From Clostridia bacterium (GTDB taxonomy: Bacteria; Bacillota; Clostridia; Christensenellales; Aristaeellaceae): a stretch of DNA of 59,456 nucleotides. Each line of letters begins with the position of its first letter. Position 1 is the first letter of the stretch. Below are positions 50,624 through 59,261 of the stretch, piece by piece. The notes under the pieces were generated by a model, which saw only the letters and a list, made by a program, of their open reading frames with translations, had not been told where the DNA came from and ran no database searches. The translations under genes were made by a program, and so were the position numbers. Location: the NCBI GenBank assembly GCA_017465155.1, contig JAFTWV010000008.1, forward strand, positions 1-59,456, read 5' to 3'.

Positions 50624-53600
50624 TTAGATGCGGATGGTGCCTTCGAAGTCCATCACCGCGTCGCCGGTGAGCCAGACCTGACCATCCTCCAGATAGCGGA
50701 CAACCAGCGTGCCGCCGGGCAGCTGCACGTCAATGTCAGCGCCGGGCTTGCACAGACCGTTCTCCACCGCCGCAACGGCTACCGCGCACGCGCCGGTACC
50801 GCAGGCAGCAGTCTCGCCGATGCCGCGCTCCCACACACGCATGACGATGTTGTTCTTGTCCACAATCTGTGCAAAGGACACGTTCACCCGCTCGGGGAAC
50901 ATCGGATCCTGCTCGATCATCGGACCCACCTGCTCCAGCTGGATACGGTTCACATCGGGCACAAACATCACCACATGGGGGTTACCCATGGATACGCAGG
51001 AGATTGCGCGCATCTCGCCGCCGAGGTAGACGCGACGATTCATTACCTTTTCACCATCGAGCTTCACAGGCACCAGCGCAGGATCGAAGGCCGGGCGGCC
51101 CATGTCCACCAGCACGGAGAACACCAGATCCTCGCGGATGAACAGCTTGGCAATCTTCACGCCGTTGCCGGTCTCGATACGCATTTCATCCTTGCGGACA
51201 CGGCCGGACTCGTACAGGTACTTACACACGCAGCGCAGCGCATTGCCGGCCACAGTGCTTTCGGTGCCATCGGCGTTGAACATGCGCATCTTCGCATCCG
51301 CGCGGGTCGAAGGCATGATCAGCACCACGCCGTCCGCACCCACACCAGTGCGGCGATTGCTCAGGCGAACAGCCACGGACTCAGGGCTCTCCACCTGCTG
51401 CTCGAAGCAATCGAAGTAGAGATAATCATTGCCGGTACCGCGCATCTTGACAAAGGAGAGCTTCTTGGGCTCCTTGCGCATGTTGTTGATGTCCACCAGC
51501 TCCACATTACCCTGCGTATAACGGCTGGTCAGCGCGTTGGCAAGAGCAGAGGCGGTGTCAAGGGAGGTGAACAGCGGGATGCCGCGCTCGACAGCCTTGC
51601 GGCGCAGTCGGACGGAATCCAGCAGCGGGTCGCGGCCCTTGACGGAGGTGCTGATGACATACTGCACCTGCCCCATCTCCAGCATGCGCACCATGGCTTC
51701 GTGCTTGACAACGGCAGAATACACGCCATGCTCCAGCAGGGTCTTGGCAGTACCGGTGCTGGCAAAGATGTTGAAGCCAAGCTTGGCGAACTTGCGCGCC
51801 ACATCCACGACCTCAACCTTGTCCTTGTCGCGCACGGAAATCAGCACACCGCCGCCGTTGTGACGCATCTTGTAGCCCGCAGCCACAAGGCCCTTGTAGA
51901 TGGCCTCCTGCAGGTTGGTGCCAAGGCCCAGGACTTCGCCCGTAGACTTCATCTCCGGGCCGAGGTGGGTATCCACGTCCGCCAGCTTCTCGAAGGAGAA
52001 GCAGGGTACCTTGACTGCGTAGTAGGGGCTCTGGCGGTACAGACCCGTGCCGTAGCCCATATCCTTGATCTTCTCGCCCAGCATCGCGCGGACGGCCAGA
52101 TCGACCATGGGAACACCGGTCACCTTGCTGATGTAGGGCACGGTACGGCTGGCGCGGGGGTTCGCCTCGATGACGTATACCTCGTTATGATAAACGATGT
52201 ACTGAATGTTGATCAGGCCCAGCGTGCCCAGTTCGAGGGCGATTTGCTTGGTGACCTCGACAAGGCGCTGGTACATCGCGCCGGTCAGGTTCCATGCAGG
52301 ATACACCGCGATGGAGTCGCCGGAATGGACGCCGGAGGACTCGATATGCTCCATGATACCGGGAATCAGCACATCCTCGCCGTCGCATATCGCGTCTGCC
52401 TCGGCCTCGATGCCCTTGAGGTACTGGTCGATCAGGATGGGGTTCTCGATACCCTGGGCCAGGATGATCTTCATGTACTCGACGATATCGGAGTCCTGAT
52501 AAGCGATGATCATATTCTGGCCGCCCAGCACGTAGGAGGGACGCACCAGCACGGGGTAGCCCAGCTCGTTGGCAGCCTTCAGCGCTTCCTCCGTCGTCAT
52601 GACGGTAGTGCCCTGCGGACGCTTGATGCCATACTTCTCCATCGCCGCGTCGAAGCGCTCGCGGTCTTCCGCAGCGTCGATCATGTCGGCGGAGGTGCCC
52701 AGAATTCTGACGCCCGCGTTCTCCAGCGCGTGGGTCAGCTTGATGGCTGTCTGGCCGCCGAAGGCAGCAACGACGCCCACGGGCTTCTCGGTCGCAATGA
52801 TGCCCAGCACATCTTCAGGCGTGAGGGGCTCGAAGTACAGGCGGTCGGCGGTGTCAAAGTCGGTCGACACGGTCTCGGGGTTGTTGTTGACCATGACCAC
52901 GTCGTAGCCGGCGTTCTTGAGCATCCACACGCAGTGGACGGAGGCATAGTCGAACTCAATGCCCTGACCGATGCGGATGGGACCGGAGCCCAGAACCATC
53001 ACACAGGGCTTCTTCTCGCGCTTGGCAAGGAACTCGGTCGCCTCATTCTCGTCATCGTAGGTGGCGTAGAAGTAGGGACGCTGGGCCTCGAACTCCGCTG
53101 CACAGGTATCGACCATCTTGTAGACAGGGTCACGGTGCATGGGCACAGGCGCACCGGAAAGGCGCTCAATGGTCTTGTCCGGGAAGCCCATCTTCTTGGC
53201 CTTCAGGTACAGCTCGCAATCGACATTGCCCTCGGAGAGACGCGCTTCCATGTTCCACAGGTTCTGGAACTTATTCAGGAAGTAGTAGTCGATCTTGGTG
53301 ATCTCATGGAGCTTCTCCAGCGTCACGCCGCGGGCGATGGCTTCATACACGGCGTACATGCGCTGGTCAGTGCACTTGCCGATCAGATCCAGCAGCTCCT
53401 CGTCATTCAGCTCCAGCAGGGACTTCATCCGCAGGGTGTCGCAGCCGATCTCCGCACCGCGCACGGCCTTCATCAACGCCTGCTCCACACTGACGCCGAT
53501 GGACATGACCTCACCGGTCGCCTTCATCTGGGTGCCGAGGGTACGCTTGCCGTAGACGAACTTATCAAAGGGCCACTTCGGCACCTTGGCCACGATATAG

Positions 53601-54652
53601 TCCACCGTGGGCTCGAAGCCAGCCAGGGGCTTGCCGGTCATGGCGTTAGGAATTTCGTCCAGCGTGTAGCCAATGGCGATCATCGCAGCGGTCTTGGCGA
53701 TAGGATAGCCGGTGGCCTTGGATGCCAGAGCAGAGGAGCGGCTCACGCGGGGATTCACCTCGATGACCGCATATTCAAAGCTGTCGGGATTCAGGGCAAA
53801 CTGGCAGTTACAGCCGCCCTCCACCTCCAGCGCGGACACCATGTCAAGAGCCGCACGGCGCAGCATCTGATATTCGGTATTGGACAGGGTCAGCGCAGGA
53901 GCCACGACGATGGAATCGCCGGTGTGCACGCCGACGGGGTCGATGTTCTCCATCGAGCAGACGGCAATGACGTTGCCCTTGGCATCACGCATGACCTCAA
54001 ACTCGATCTCCTTCCAGCCGGAGATGCACTTCTCGACCAGAATCTGCGTAATGGGAGACAGGCGCAGGCCGTTTGCCGCGATCTCGCGCAGCTCCGCCTC
54101 ATTCTGGCAGATGCCGCCGCCCTCGCCGCCCATGGTGAAGGCCGGACGGACGATAACAGGATAGCCGATTTTCTCTGCCAGCGTCAGTGCGTCCTCAAGA
54201 TTCTCCACCACGTCGGAGGGGATGCAAGGCTGACCGATGGACTCCATGGTCTGCTTGAACAGCAGACGGTCCTCAGCCTTTTCGATGGTCTCGCACTTCG
54301 CACCCAGCAGCTTCACGCCATGCTGGTCAAGGAAGCCTTCCTTGGCCAGCTGCATGGACAGGGTCAGGCCGCTCTGGCCGCCCAGCGTGGACAGCAGGGA
54401 GTCAGGCTTTTCCTTGATGATGATGCGGCGCAGGGTTTCCAGCGTCAGGGGCTCGATGTAAATCTGATCAGCAGAGGAATGATCAGTCATGATGGTCGCG
54501 GGATTGGGGTTGACCAGCACAACTTCAAGGCCAGCAGCTTTCAGCGCCTTACAGGCCTGAGAGCCGGCATAGTCGAACTCCGCAGCCTGACCGATGACGA
54601 TCGGGCCGGAACCGATGATCATAACTTTCTTGAGCGAAGGATTCAGCGGCAT
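50624..54652 (-). CDS. carB: Carbamoyl-phosphate synthase large subunit fused to a DapF domain
   Basis: 1342 residues, against about 1070 for normal CarB. Residues 1-1055 are a complete CarB: two ATP-grasp halves (MIIGSGPIVIGQAAEFDYAG; VMVLGSGPIRIGQGIEFDYA) and the MGS-like allosteric domain (about 935-1050). After a short linker (NNMRKEPKK) the frame runs on without a stop into a diaminopimelate epimerase, residues 1065-1342. That domain keeps GTGNDY, FNADG, MGNPH, ERVNV, WERG and the second catalytic Cys (C1284 in AACGTGACA). The first catalytic Cys, normally CGNG, is Ala1135 (VAGNAL). The start overlaps the carA end by 10 nt, with GGGAGG upstream. Confidence 0.93.
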   Translation of the reverse strand: MPLNPSLKKVMIIGSGPIVIGQAAEFDYAGSQACKALKAAGLEVVLVNPNPATIMTDHSSADQIYIEPLTLETLRRIIIKEKPDSLLSTLGGQSGLTLSMQLAKEGFLDQHGVKLLGAKCETIEKAEDRLLFKQTMESIGQPCIPSDVVENLEDALTLAEKIGYPVIVRPAFTMGGEGGGICQNEAELREIAANGLRLSPITQILVEKCISGWKEIEFEVMRDAKGNVIAVCSMENIDPVGVHTGDSIVVAPALTLSNTEYQMLRRAALDMVSALEVEGGCNCQFALNPDSFEYAVIEVNPRVSRSSALASKATGYPIAKTAAMIAIGYTLDEIPNAMTGKPLAGFEPTVDYIVAKVPKWPFDKFVYGKRTLGTQMKATGEVMSIGVSVEQALMKAVRGAEIGCDTLRMKSLLELNDEELLDLIGKCTDQRMYAVYEAIARGVTLEKLHEITKIDYYFLNKFQNLWNMEARLSEGNVDCELYLKAKKMGFPDKTIERLSGAPVPMHRDPVYKMVDTCAAEFEAQRPYFYATYDDENEATEFLAKREKKPCVMVLGSGPIRIGQGIEFDYASVHCVWMLKNAGYDVVMVNNNPETVSTDFDTADRLYFEPLTPEDVLGIIATEKPVGVVAAFGGQTAIKLTHALENAGVRILGTSADMIDAAEDRERFDAAMEKYGIKRPQGTTVMTTEEALKAANELGYPVLVRPSYVLGGQNMIIAYQDSDIVEYMKIILAQGIENPILIDQYLKGIEAEADAICDGEDVLIPGIMEHIESSGVHSGDSIAVYPAWNLTGAMYQRLVEVTKQIALELGTLGLINIQYIVYHNEVYVIEANPRASRTVPYISKVTGVPMVDLAVRAMLGEKIKDMGYGTGLYRQSPYYAVKVPCFSFEKLADVDTHLGPEMKSTGEVLGLGTNLQEAIYKGLVAAGYKMRHNGGGVLISVRDKDKVEVVDVARKFAKLGFNIFASTGTAKTLLEHGVYSAVVKHEAMVRMLEMGQVQYVISTSVKGRDPLLDSVRLRRKAVERGIPLFTSLDTASALANALTSRYTQGNVELVDINNMRKEPKKLSFVKMRGTGNDYLYFDCFEQQVESPESVAVRLSNRRTGVGADGVVLIMPSTRADAKMRMFNADGTESTVAGNALRCVCKYLYESGRVRKDEMRIETGNGVKIAKLFIREDLVFSVLVDMGRPAFDPALVPVKLDGEKVMNRRVYLGGEMRAISCVSMGNPHVVMFVPDVNRIQLEQVGPMIEQDPMFPERVNVSFAQIVDKNNIVMRVWERGIGETAACGTGACAVAVAAVENGLCKPGADIDVQLPGGTLVVRYLEDGQVWLTGDAVMDFEGTIRI

Positions 54653-55746
54653 TCCTTGTTACCTCCCATCAGCGCAGTAAAGCGGTCGAACAGGGTATGG
54701 GTGCCGATCTTTGCGCCGCCGAACAGGCCGCCGGTCAGCGCAGGCTGGAACTGCACGGAGAACACCGGCATGTCCAGATAATCAATGCCCTCGCAGGAGC
54801 CGTCGTTGCGGTTCACATAGCGCAGGGACGCATTCTCGGGCAGGGACTCCCTGTCCACTTCATAGCCATGGTTCTGGCTGGTGATGTAGCAGGCGCCGGT
54901 CTTCACATCCTCGATGGGCTGATTGCCGCCGCGATGACCGCTGGTCAGCTTGCAGATCTCTGCGCCCTGGCTCATGGCCAGCAGCTGATGGCCCAGACCA
55001 ATGCCCATCACAGGCAGGTGCTTGTCACCCAGCAGCTTGGTGATTTCATCGGATACATCCGCGCAATCCTCCGGGTTACCCGCACCGTTTGTGATGACCA
55101 CACCGTCAGGATTGAGCGCTGCGATGGCTTCCGCCGTCACGTTGGCAGGAACCAGCGTCACCGCGCAGCCGCGCTTCTCCAGCTGCTGCACTGTGTCAGC
55201 CTTCGCACCCAGATCCCACAGAACGACGCTGTACTTGCCGGGCTTTTCCGCAGGGATGATGTCCTCCACGCCTGTTGCAGTCTCAGCAGGGATGACCTGC
55301 GCAGCCAGCTCAGCGGCGGCAGCGGCAATATCGGCAGGCTTTTCCGTCAGGATGGCGGCATTCATCACACCCTTGTCGCGCAGACGGCGGGTCAGCGCAC
55401 GGGTGTCAACGTCCGTCAGGCAGACGATGCCATTTTCAATCAGATAATCGTTGAGGGTACCCTGACAGCGGAAGTTGCAGGGCGCGTCGCACAATTCACG
55501 GCAGACATAGCCGCTCAGACTCGGCGCGGGCGTGCCCTCGGGCATGGGAACAACGCCGTAGTTGCCGATCTGCGGGAAGGTCTGGATAACGATCTGCCCG
55601 GCATAGGCAGGATCAGTCAGAGTGTCCATGTAGCCCACGACGGAGGTGAGAAACACCGCTTCGCCAGCAGCATCCTTCTGCGCGCCGCGGAGCACGCCCT
55701 CGTACAGCTGACCATCAGCCAGCAAGAGGTAGCCTTTCTTTTCCAT
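54643..55746 (-). CDS. carA: CarA-type small subunit with lost glutaminase residues
   Basis: 367 residues with the normal CarA layout: an N-terminal domain (VVGYMDTLTDPAYAGQIV...DVDTRALTRRLR) and a class I amidotransferase domain. The domain is complete in length but its active site is gone. The nucleophile motif GICLGHQ reads GIGLGHQ (Gly250, codon 54999-54997). The VQFHPE His and Glu read VQFQPA (Gln334, Ala336). The oxyanion loop GPGDP reads GAGNP. It should not hydrolyse glutamine, but can still bind CarB. The start at 55746 has CAGGAGG upstream, 21 nt after argF. Confidence 0.93.
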   Translation of the reverse strand: MEKKGYLLLADGQLYEGVLRGAQKDAAGEAVFLTSVVGYMDTLTDPAYAGQIVIQTFPQIGNYGVVPMPEGTPAPSLSGYVCRELCDAPCNFRCQGTLNDYLIENGIVCLTDVDTRALTRRLRDKGVMNAAILTEKPADIAAAAAELAAQVIPAETATGVEDIIPAEKPGKYSVVLWDLGAKADTVQQLEKRGCAVTLVPANVTAEAIAALNPDGVVITNGAGNPEDCADVSDEITKLLGDKHLPVMGIGLGHQLLAMSQGAEICKLTSGHRGGNQPIEDVKTGACYITSQNHGYEVDRESLPENASLRYVNRNDGSCEGIDYLDMPVFSVQFQPALTGGLFGGAKIGTHTLFDRFTALMGGNKECR

Positions 55747-55767
55747 GCTCGTTACCCTCCTGTTATT

Positions 55768-56673
55768 TTACTTCATGCAGGCGACCATAACGGCCTTCTG
55801 CGCATGCAGACGGTTTTCTGCCTCGTCGAAGATCTCGTCGGCATGGGCCTCGAAGACCTCCTCGGTAATTTCCTCCCCGCGGTGGGCGGGCAGGCAATGC
55901 TGCACCATGCAGCCCTCATGGGCCACGGCCATCAGCTCAGCGTTGACCTGATAGCCCGCAAAGGCCTTTTCGCGGATGGCCTTTTCATCCTCCTGACCCA
56001 TGGAAGCCCACACGTCAGTGAAGATGACGTCTGCGTCCCTGGCTGCCTCAAGAGGCTTGTCGGTCATGAAGAACTGGCCGGGATATTCCTTGACGAACTC
56101 CAGAATCTGTGCATCAGGCTGGTACGCATCGGGACAGGCGATGGACACATGCGCGCCGACCTTCAGGAAGCCGACGATCAGCGAATTGGCCATGTTGTTG
56201 CCGTCGCCGATGTAGCACATGTTGATGCCTTCGAGCTTGCCTTTGTGTTCGCGCACCGTCTGAAGGTCCGCCAGCACCTGACAGGGATGGCAGAAGTCCG
56301 TCAAACCGTTGATGATCGGGATGGAGCCGTACTGCGCCAGATCCTCGACCTCCTGCTGGGCAAAGGTGCGGATCATGATGCCGTCAAGATACCGGCTCAG
56401 CACGCGGGCAGTGTCCTGCACAGGCTCGCCGCGGCCAATCTGAAGATCACGGCTGGACAGGAACAGCGCCTGGCCGCCCAGCTGGAACATACCCGTTTCA
56501 AAGCTGACACGGGTACGGGTCGAGGACTTTTCAAAGATCATGCCCAGAGTTTTGCCCTTCAGGATCGGGTGCGGGATACCGGCCTTGTTATCAGCCTTGA
56601 GCTTGTCCGCCAGATCCAGCAGCTCAATGATCTCTTCCTTGCTCAGATCCAGAAGCTTCAGCAGGTGCTTCAT
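55768..56673 (-). CDS. argF: Ornithine carbamoyltransferase
   Basis: 301 residues, makes citrulline from ornithine and carbamoyl phosphate. It has the carbamoyl-phosphate motif FEKSSTRTRVSFE, DFCHPCQVLADL, the SMG loop (DVWASMGQED) and the catalytic HCLPAHRGEE. Length fits anabolic OTC. I chose the Met at 56673 because GTGGAG lies 9 nt upstream. First gene of the operon feeding from carAB. Confidence 0.94.
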   Translation of the reverse strand: MKHLLKLLDLSKEEIIELLDLADKLKADNKAGIPHPILKGKTLGMIFEKSSTRTRVSFETGMFQLGGQALFLSSRDLQIGRGEPVQDTARVLSRYLDGIMIRTFAQQEVEDLAQYGSIPIINGLTDFCHPCQVLADLQTVREHKGKLEGINMCYIGDGNNMANSLIVGFLKVGAHVSIACPDAYQPDAQILEFVKEYPGQFFMTDKPLEAARDADVIFTDVWASMGQEDEKAIREKAFAGYQVNAELMAVAHEGCMVQHCLPAHRGEEITEEVFEAHADEIFDEAENRLHAQKAVMVACMK

Positions 56674-56717
56674 ATGGGAATACTCCACCTTTCCGCTATT
56701 TACATGGTTATGAAACT

Positions 56718-56741
56718 GCGCATATTCTCCTCGATATGCGC
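56718..56741 (-). promoter_or_regulatory. Leader hairpin upstream of argF
   Basis: Perfect 8-bp stem GCGCATAT/ATATGCGC around CGAGGAGA on the minus strand. The loop holds a Shine-Dalgarno-like GAGGAG followed by an ATG that would open a 7-codon frame (MRSFITM) with Arg as second codon. Role unknown. Confidence 0.5.
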
Positions 56742-56800
56742 GGGAATTGCTTTCCGTATCATGGCACACGAAAACAGATGCGCCTTGACACCCACCGTGC

Positions 56801-56829
56801 ATTATAGCATAGATTGGGAGCAAGAGCAA
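56801..56829 (-). promoter_or_regulatory. Promoter of argF-carA-carB
   Basis: TTGCTC (56824-56829), a 17-bp spacer and consensus TATAAT (56801-56806) on the minus strand. On the plus strand TTGACA (56785-56790) with CATAGA 17 bp later overlaps it and may serve the divergent LysM gene. Confidence 0.65.
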
Positions 56830-56912
56830 GGGGAAAGCCACCTTTGCTCCGGCACAAAACTGTGAAAATACAGCCCTTTTGTGCCGCCAATCACCAAAAG
56901 GAGGGTCTTTTC

Positions 56913-57719
56913 ATGGAATTTCAAGGCCGCATCTGTCCCCGTGGCGCAAGCTACTACACATGGCAGGCCGGCGATACGGCGCAATCCGTCGCACAGGCAA
57001 ACGGCACGACCGTCCAGGCCCTGCAGGTGCTTAACCCGGACGTAAACTTCGCGACGCTTCCCGCCGGCACGGAGATTTGCCTGCCCAGCCAGTCCTACAC
57101 CTGCATCAGCGGCAGACCCTATACCGTTCAGGCCGGCGATACATTTACATCCATTGCCGATTCGCTGGGCATTACGACATACGAACTGGCTGAGCGCAAT
57201 CCCGGTGTGGCGCAGGACAGCATCGTCGTCGGTCAGGTGCTGTGCATCCCTTTTGCATCCAGCGGAAACGGCAGCGGTTCCGTGGATCAGCCCGCGGAGC
57301 CTGATACGCCGAACCTCCCCACGCCTTCCGTTCCCTCAAGGCCCGGCATGCCCTCCACGCCGCCCATCGTCATCATTCCCACACAACCCGCCTGTCCTGC
57401 CGGATATACCCGCAGCACCGTCGCTGCCGGTGATACCTATGCCGATCTGCTCATCCGGCATAATGTCAGCTACCGTGCCATGCGTGCAGCGAACCCCCGG
57501 CTTTCTCCCGGCTTCCTGGTTGCCGGCGCCTCCTACTGCGCACCGCCCCACGGTACACGCGAAACCTGCACAGGTCTGCAGCCCTATACCATCCTTGCCG
57601 GCGAGACCCTTGACACCCTCGCCGCTGATCTGCGCACCACCAAAGGCAGGCTCCTGGCCCTGAACCCCAACCTTCTGCCCAGTGATTTCACCCAGGGCAC
57701 GATCATCTGCATTCCCTGA
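56913..57719 (+). CDS. LysM-repeat protein without signal peptide
   Basis: 268 residues with four LysM-like modules (about 14-54, 65-112, 161-208 and 220-266; YTVQAGDTFTSIADSLGITTYELAERNP is the clearest) separated by a Pro-rich linker (about 120-155). There is no export signal, which fits a spore coat or cortex-associated protein of the SafA type; that role is inference. AAAGGAGGG lies 9 nt before the ATG at 56913. Confidence 0.85.
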   Translation: MEFQGRICPRGASYYTWQAGDTAQSVAQANGTTVQALQVLNPDVNFATLPAGTEICLPSQSYTCISGRPYTVQAGDTFTSIADSLGITTYELAERNPGVAQDSIVVGQVLCIPFASSGNGSGSVDQPAEPDTPNLPTPSVPSRPGMPSTPPIVIIPTQPACPAGYTRSTVAAGDTYADLLIRHNVSYRAMRAANPRLSPGFLVAGASYCAPPHGTRETCTGLQPYTILAGETLDTLAADLRTTKGRLLALNPNLLPSDFTQGTIICIP

Positions 57720-57726
57720 CGAACGC

Positions 57727-57762
57727 AGCGGCCCCCTGTTTCATGCAGGCGGCCGCTTTTTC
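57727..57762 (+). terminator. Terminator of the LysM gene
   Basis: AGCGGCC/GGCCGCT plus inner CCTG/CAGG, followed by TTTTTC. Confidence 0.85.
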
Positions 57763-57766
57763 TGCC

Positions 57767-57795
57767 TTGACTTTTACCCTGCAGTCGCTTATCAT
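57767..57795 (+). promoter_or_regulatory. Promoter of the phosphatase gene
   Basis: TTGACT (57767-57772), a 17-bp spacer and TATCAT (57790-57795). Confidence 0.65.
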
Positions 57796-57825
57796 GGCAG
57801 CATCTGAACCAAGGGAGGCCGCGCC

Positions 57826-58398
57826 ATGTACAGCCTGCTGCAAAGCACATCCAATACCCGTGCCGTACTGCCCGGAAGTCTGCGTCTCCTCCGCAGCGAT
57901 GCTCTCATTTCCCCAACAGAGGCAGATATCGACTTCCTGCTTGCAAGCGGCGTTTCCACGCTTGTTGATCTGCGCTCCAGCGAGGAGCTCCTCCGTCGTC
58001 CCTGTCCTTTGGCCGCCCATGAGCGTTTTGCGTACCTCCACCTGCCCGTCACCGGCGGAAATGCCCTGCCCGCCTCTCCTGATGAGGTGCCGCGCTCCTA
58101 TATCCGCATGGTCGACGCACAGATGGATCGTATCCTGCAGACAATCGCCTCCGCAGAAACCGGGGTGCTCTTCTTCTGCACCGCCGGCAAGGATCGCACA
58201 GGCGTTGTATCCGCCCTTCTGCAGCGACATGCCGGACTCTCCAGAGAAGCAATCGTTGCGGATTATATGCGCTCAGGCCGCAATTTGCAGGAGCGTCTGT
58301 GCGCTTTCGCCGCCCTCCATCCGGAGATTGACCCCGACATATACACACCGCGTCCAGTCTGCATGGAGCGTTTCCTCGACTGGCTGGACAAGCACTGA
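57826..58398 (+). CDS. Tyrosine/lipid phosphatase of the CX5R class
   Basis: 190 residues. The P-loop CTAGKDRTG (CX5R) is intact in VLFFCTAGKDRTGVVSAL, and the usual LVDLRSSEEL segment precedes it, as in the Y_phosphatase3 family that acts on phosphotyrosine or phosphoinositides. Cytosolic. AAGGGAGG lies upstream of the ATG. No obvious partner nearby. The 200 bp after it holds the two hairpins listed next. Confidence 0.88.
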   Translation: MYSLLQSTSNTRAVLPGSLRLLRSDALISPTEADIDFLLASGVSTLVDLRSSEELLRRPCPLAAHERFAYLHLPVTGGNALPASPDEVPRSYIRMVDAQMDRILQTIASAETGVLFFCTAGKDRTGVVSALLQRHAGLSREAIVADYMRSGRNLQERLCAFAALHPEIDPDIYTPRPVCMERFLDWLDKH

Positions 58399-58473
58399 AC
58401 AGAACACCCGACGATAAAGTGGCTCTTCCCTCACTTCCCGGAAAGAACAAAAAAGGAAGCCGCCCGGCGAGTA

Positions 58474-58510
58474 TGATGTAAAGGAAGGTTTTATCCTTCC
58501 AATAACATCA
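58474..58510. repeat. Inverted repeat upstream of tnpV, unit 1
   Basis: TGATGT...GGAAGG-TTTTAT-CCTTCC...ACATCA, two nested perfect stems. Confidence 0.55.
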
Positions 58511-58537
58511 TGACTGCGGCTCGTTTGTGGTGAATGG

Positions 58538-58580
58538 TAGCGGTTATGACGAAAGGAAAAAACCTTCGTCATAACCGCTA
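58538..58580. repeat. Inverted repeat upstream of tnpV, unit 2
   Basis: 15-bp perfect arms (58538-58552 with 58566-58580) plus AGG/CCT around an A6 loop, followed by TTTTC. It could be a terminator-attenuator for tnpV or a remnant of an element end. Confidence 0.65.
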
Positions 58581-58606
58581 TTTTCATTGCGAAAGGAGCT
58601 GCCAAC

Positions 58607-58978
58607 ATGAAACAAGAGCACGAATCTGACCTGACCATCTCCTATACGAAAATCGGAGACTACTACTTTCCCAACATTGCCCTCCCGCCGGATGCCGGAG
58701 ACATTGGCCTCTGGGGCAGGCGGCGCAAAGAGTTTCTGCGGAAGCATCGCCCCATCCTGTTCAACGAGCTGCTGTTGACCGGCGAGCTGTCCAAATATCT
58801 CGTTCAAGTCAATCAGGAGGCCATTGAGCGTTTGGAAAGCATCATTAAGGACATGAAGACTGCACAAGGCATTTCCGAAGAACTCAAGGCCAGAGATCCA
58901 ATGGCATGGGTGGGTGCCATGAACAACATCCGTGCCTGTGCTGAAGAGATCATCTATGCAGAGCTGGTGTATGTGTGA
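58607..58978 (+). CDS. TnpV-like transposon-encoded protein
   Basis: 123 residues. The opening SYTKIGDYYFPNIALP and the following LGLWGRRRKEFLRKHRP-type segment are typical of TnpV, a small protein carried by Tn4451-like and conjugative elements of Firmicutes; function unknown. AAAGGAG lies upstream of the ATG. No recombinase is visible in the window, so this is either an element edge or a solitary remnant. Confidence 0.8.
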   Translation: MKQEHESDLTISYTKIGDYYFPNIALPPDAGDIGLWGRRRKEFLRKHRPILFNELLLTGELSKYLVQVNQEAIERLESIIKDMKTAQGISEELKARDPMAWVGAMNNIRACAEEIIYAELVYV

Positions 58979-59253
58979 TGAACGATCAGATCAAGATGCT
59001 GAACACATACTTCTGGAACGTAGGCAATGACATTGCTGACATCCGTCTGCTTGCCGAAGGTGCGCTGGCGCTGTATGAAGGTGACGCTTCGCCGCTTCAT
59101 CCGTTGGGCATGCGAAACCATGAAGAGATCGCTGCCTCAGCCTTCGATACCATCGGTACAGCACTGTATGATCTGCGTAAGCGTATCGCAGAGATGCAGG
59201 AGAGTCATCTGGGCGTAACGATCAGCCAAACCGTAGAAACCAAAAGTGAATAG
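58978..59253 (+). CDS. Small helical protein after tnpV
   Basis: 91 residues, mostly helical (LNTYFWNVGNDIADIRLLAEGALALYEG; HEEIAASAFDTIGTALYDLRKRIAEM). Not recognised. Its ATG shares bases with the tnpV stop (TGATG), so it is coupled to tnpV and probably part of the same element. A GTG at 58975 is an alternative start. Confidence 0.65.
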   Translation: MNDQIKMLNTYFWNVGNDIADIRLLAEGALALYEGDASPLHPLGMRNHEEIAASAFDTIGTALYDLRKRIAEMQESHLGVTISQTVETKSE

Positions 59254-59261
59254 CATCCATC

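Noticed and set aside
50576-54781. A 1401-codon open frame on the plus strand opposite carB
   Set aside because: It is antisense to a clear CarB-DapF protein, has no ribosome site or recognisable domain, and is typical of long shadow frames in G/C-rich genes.
54643-55746. CarA active-site changes as sequencing error
   Set aside because: Three separate codons plus the oxyanion loop differ while the frame stays open and conserved; one error could not explain this.
58607-59253. Complete transposon
   Set aside because: TnpV is present but no transposase or recombinase is visible before the window ends.
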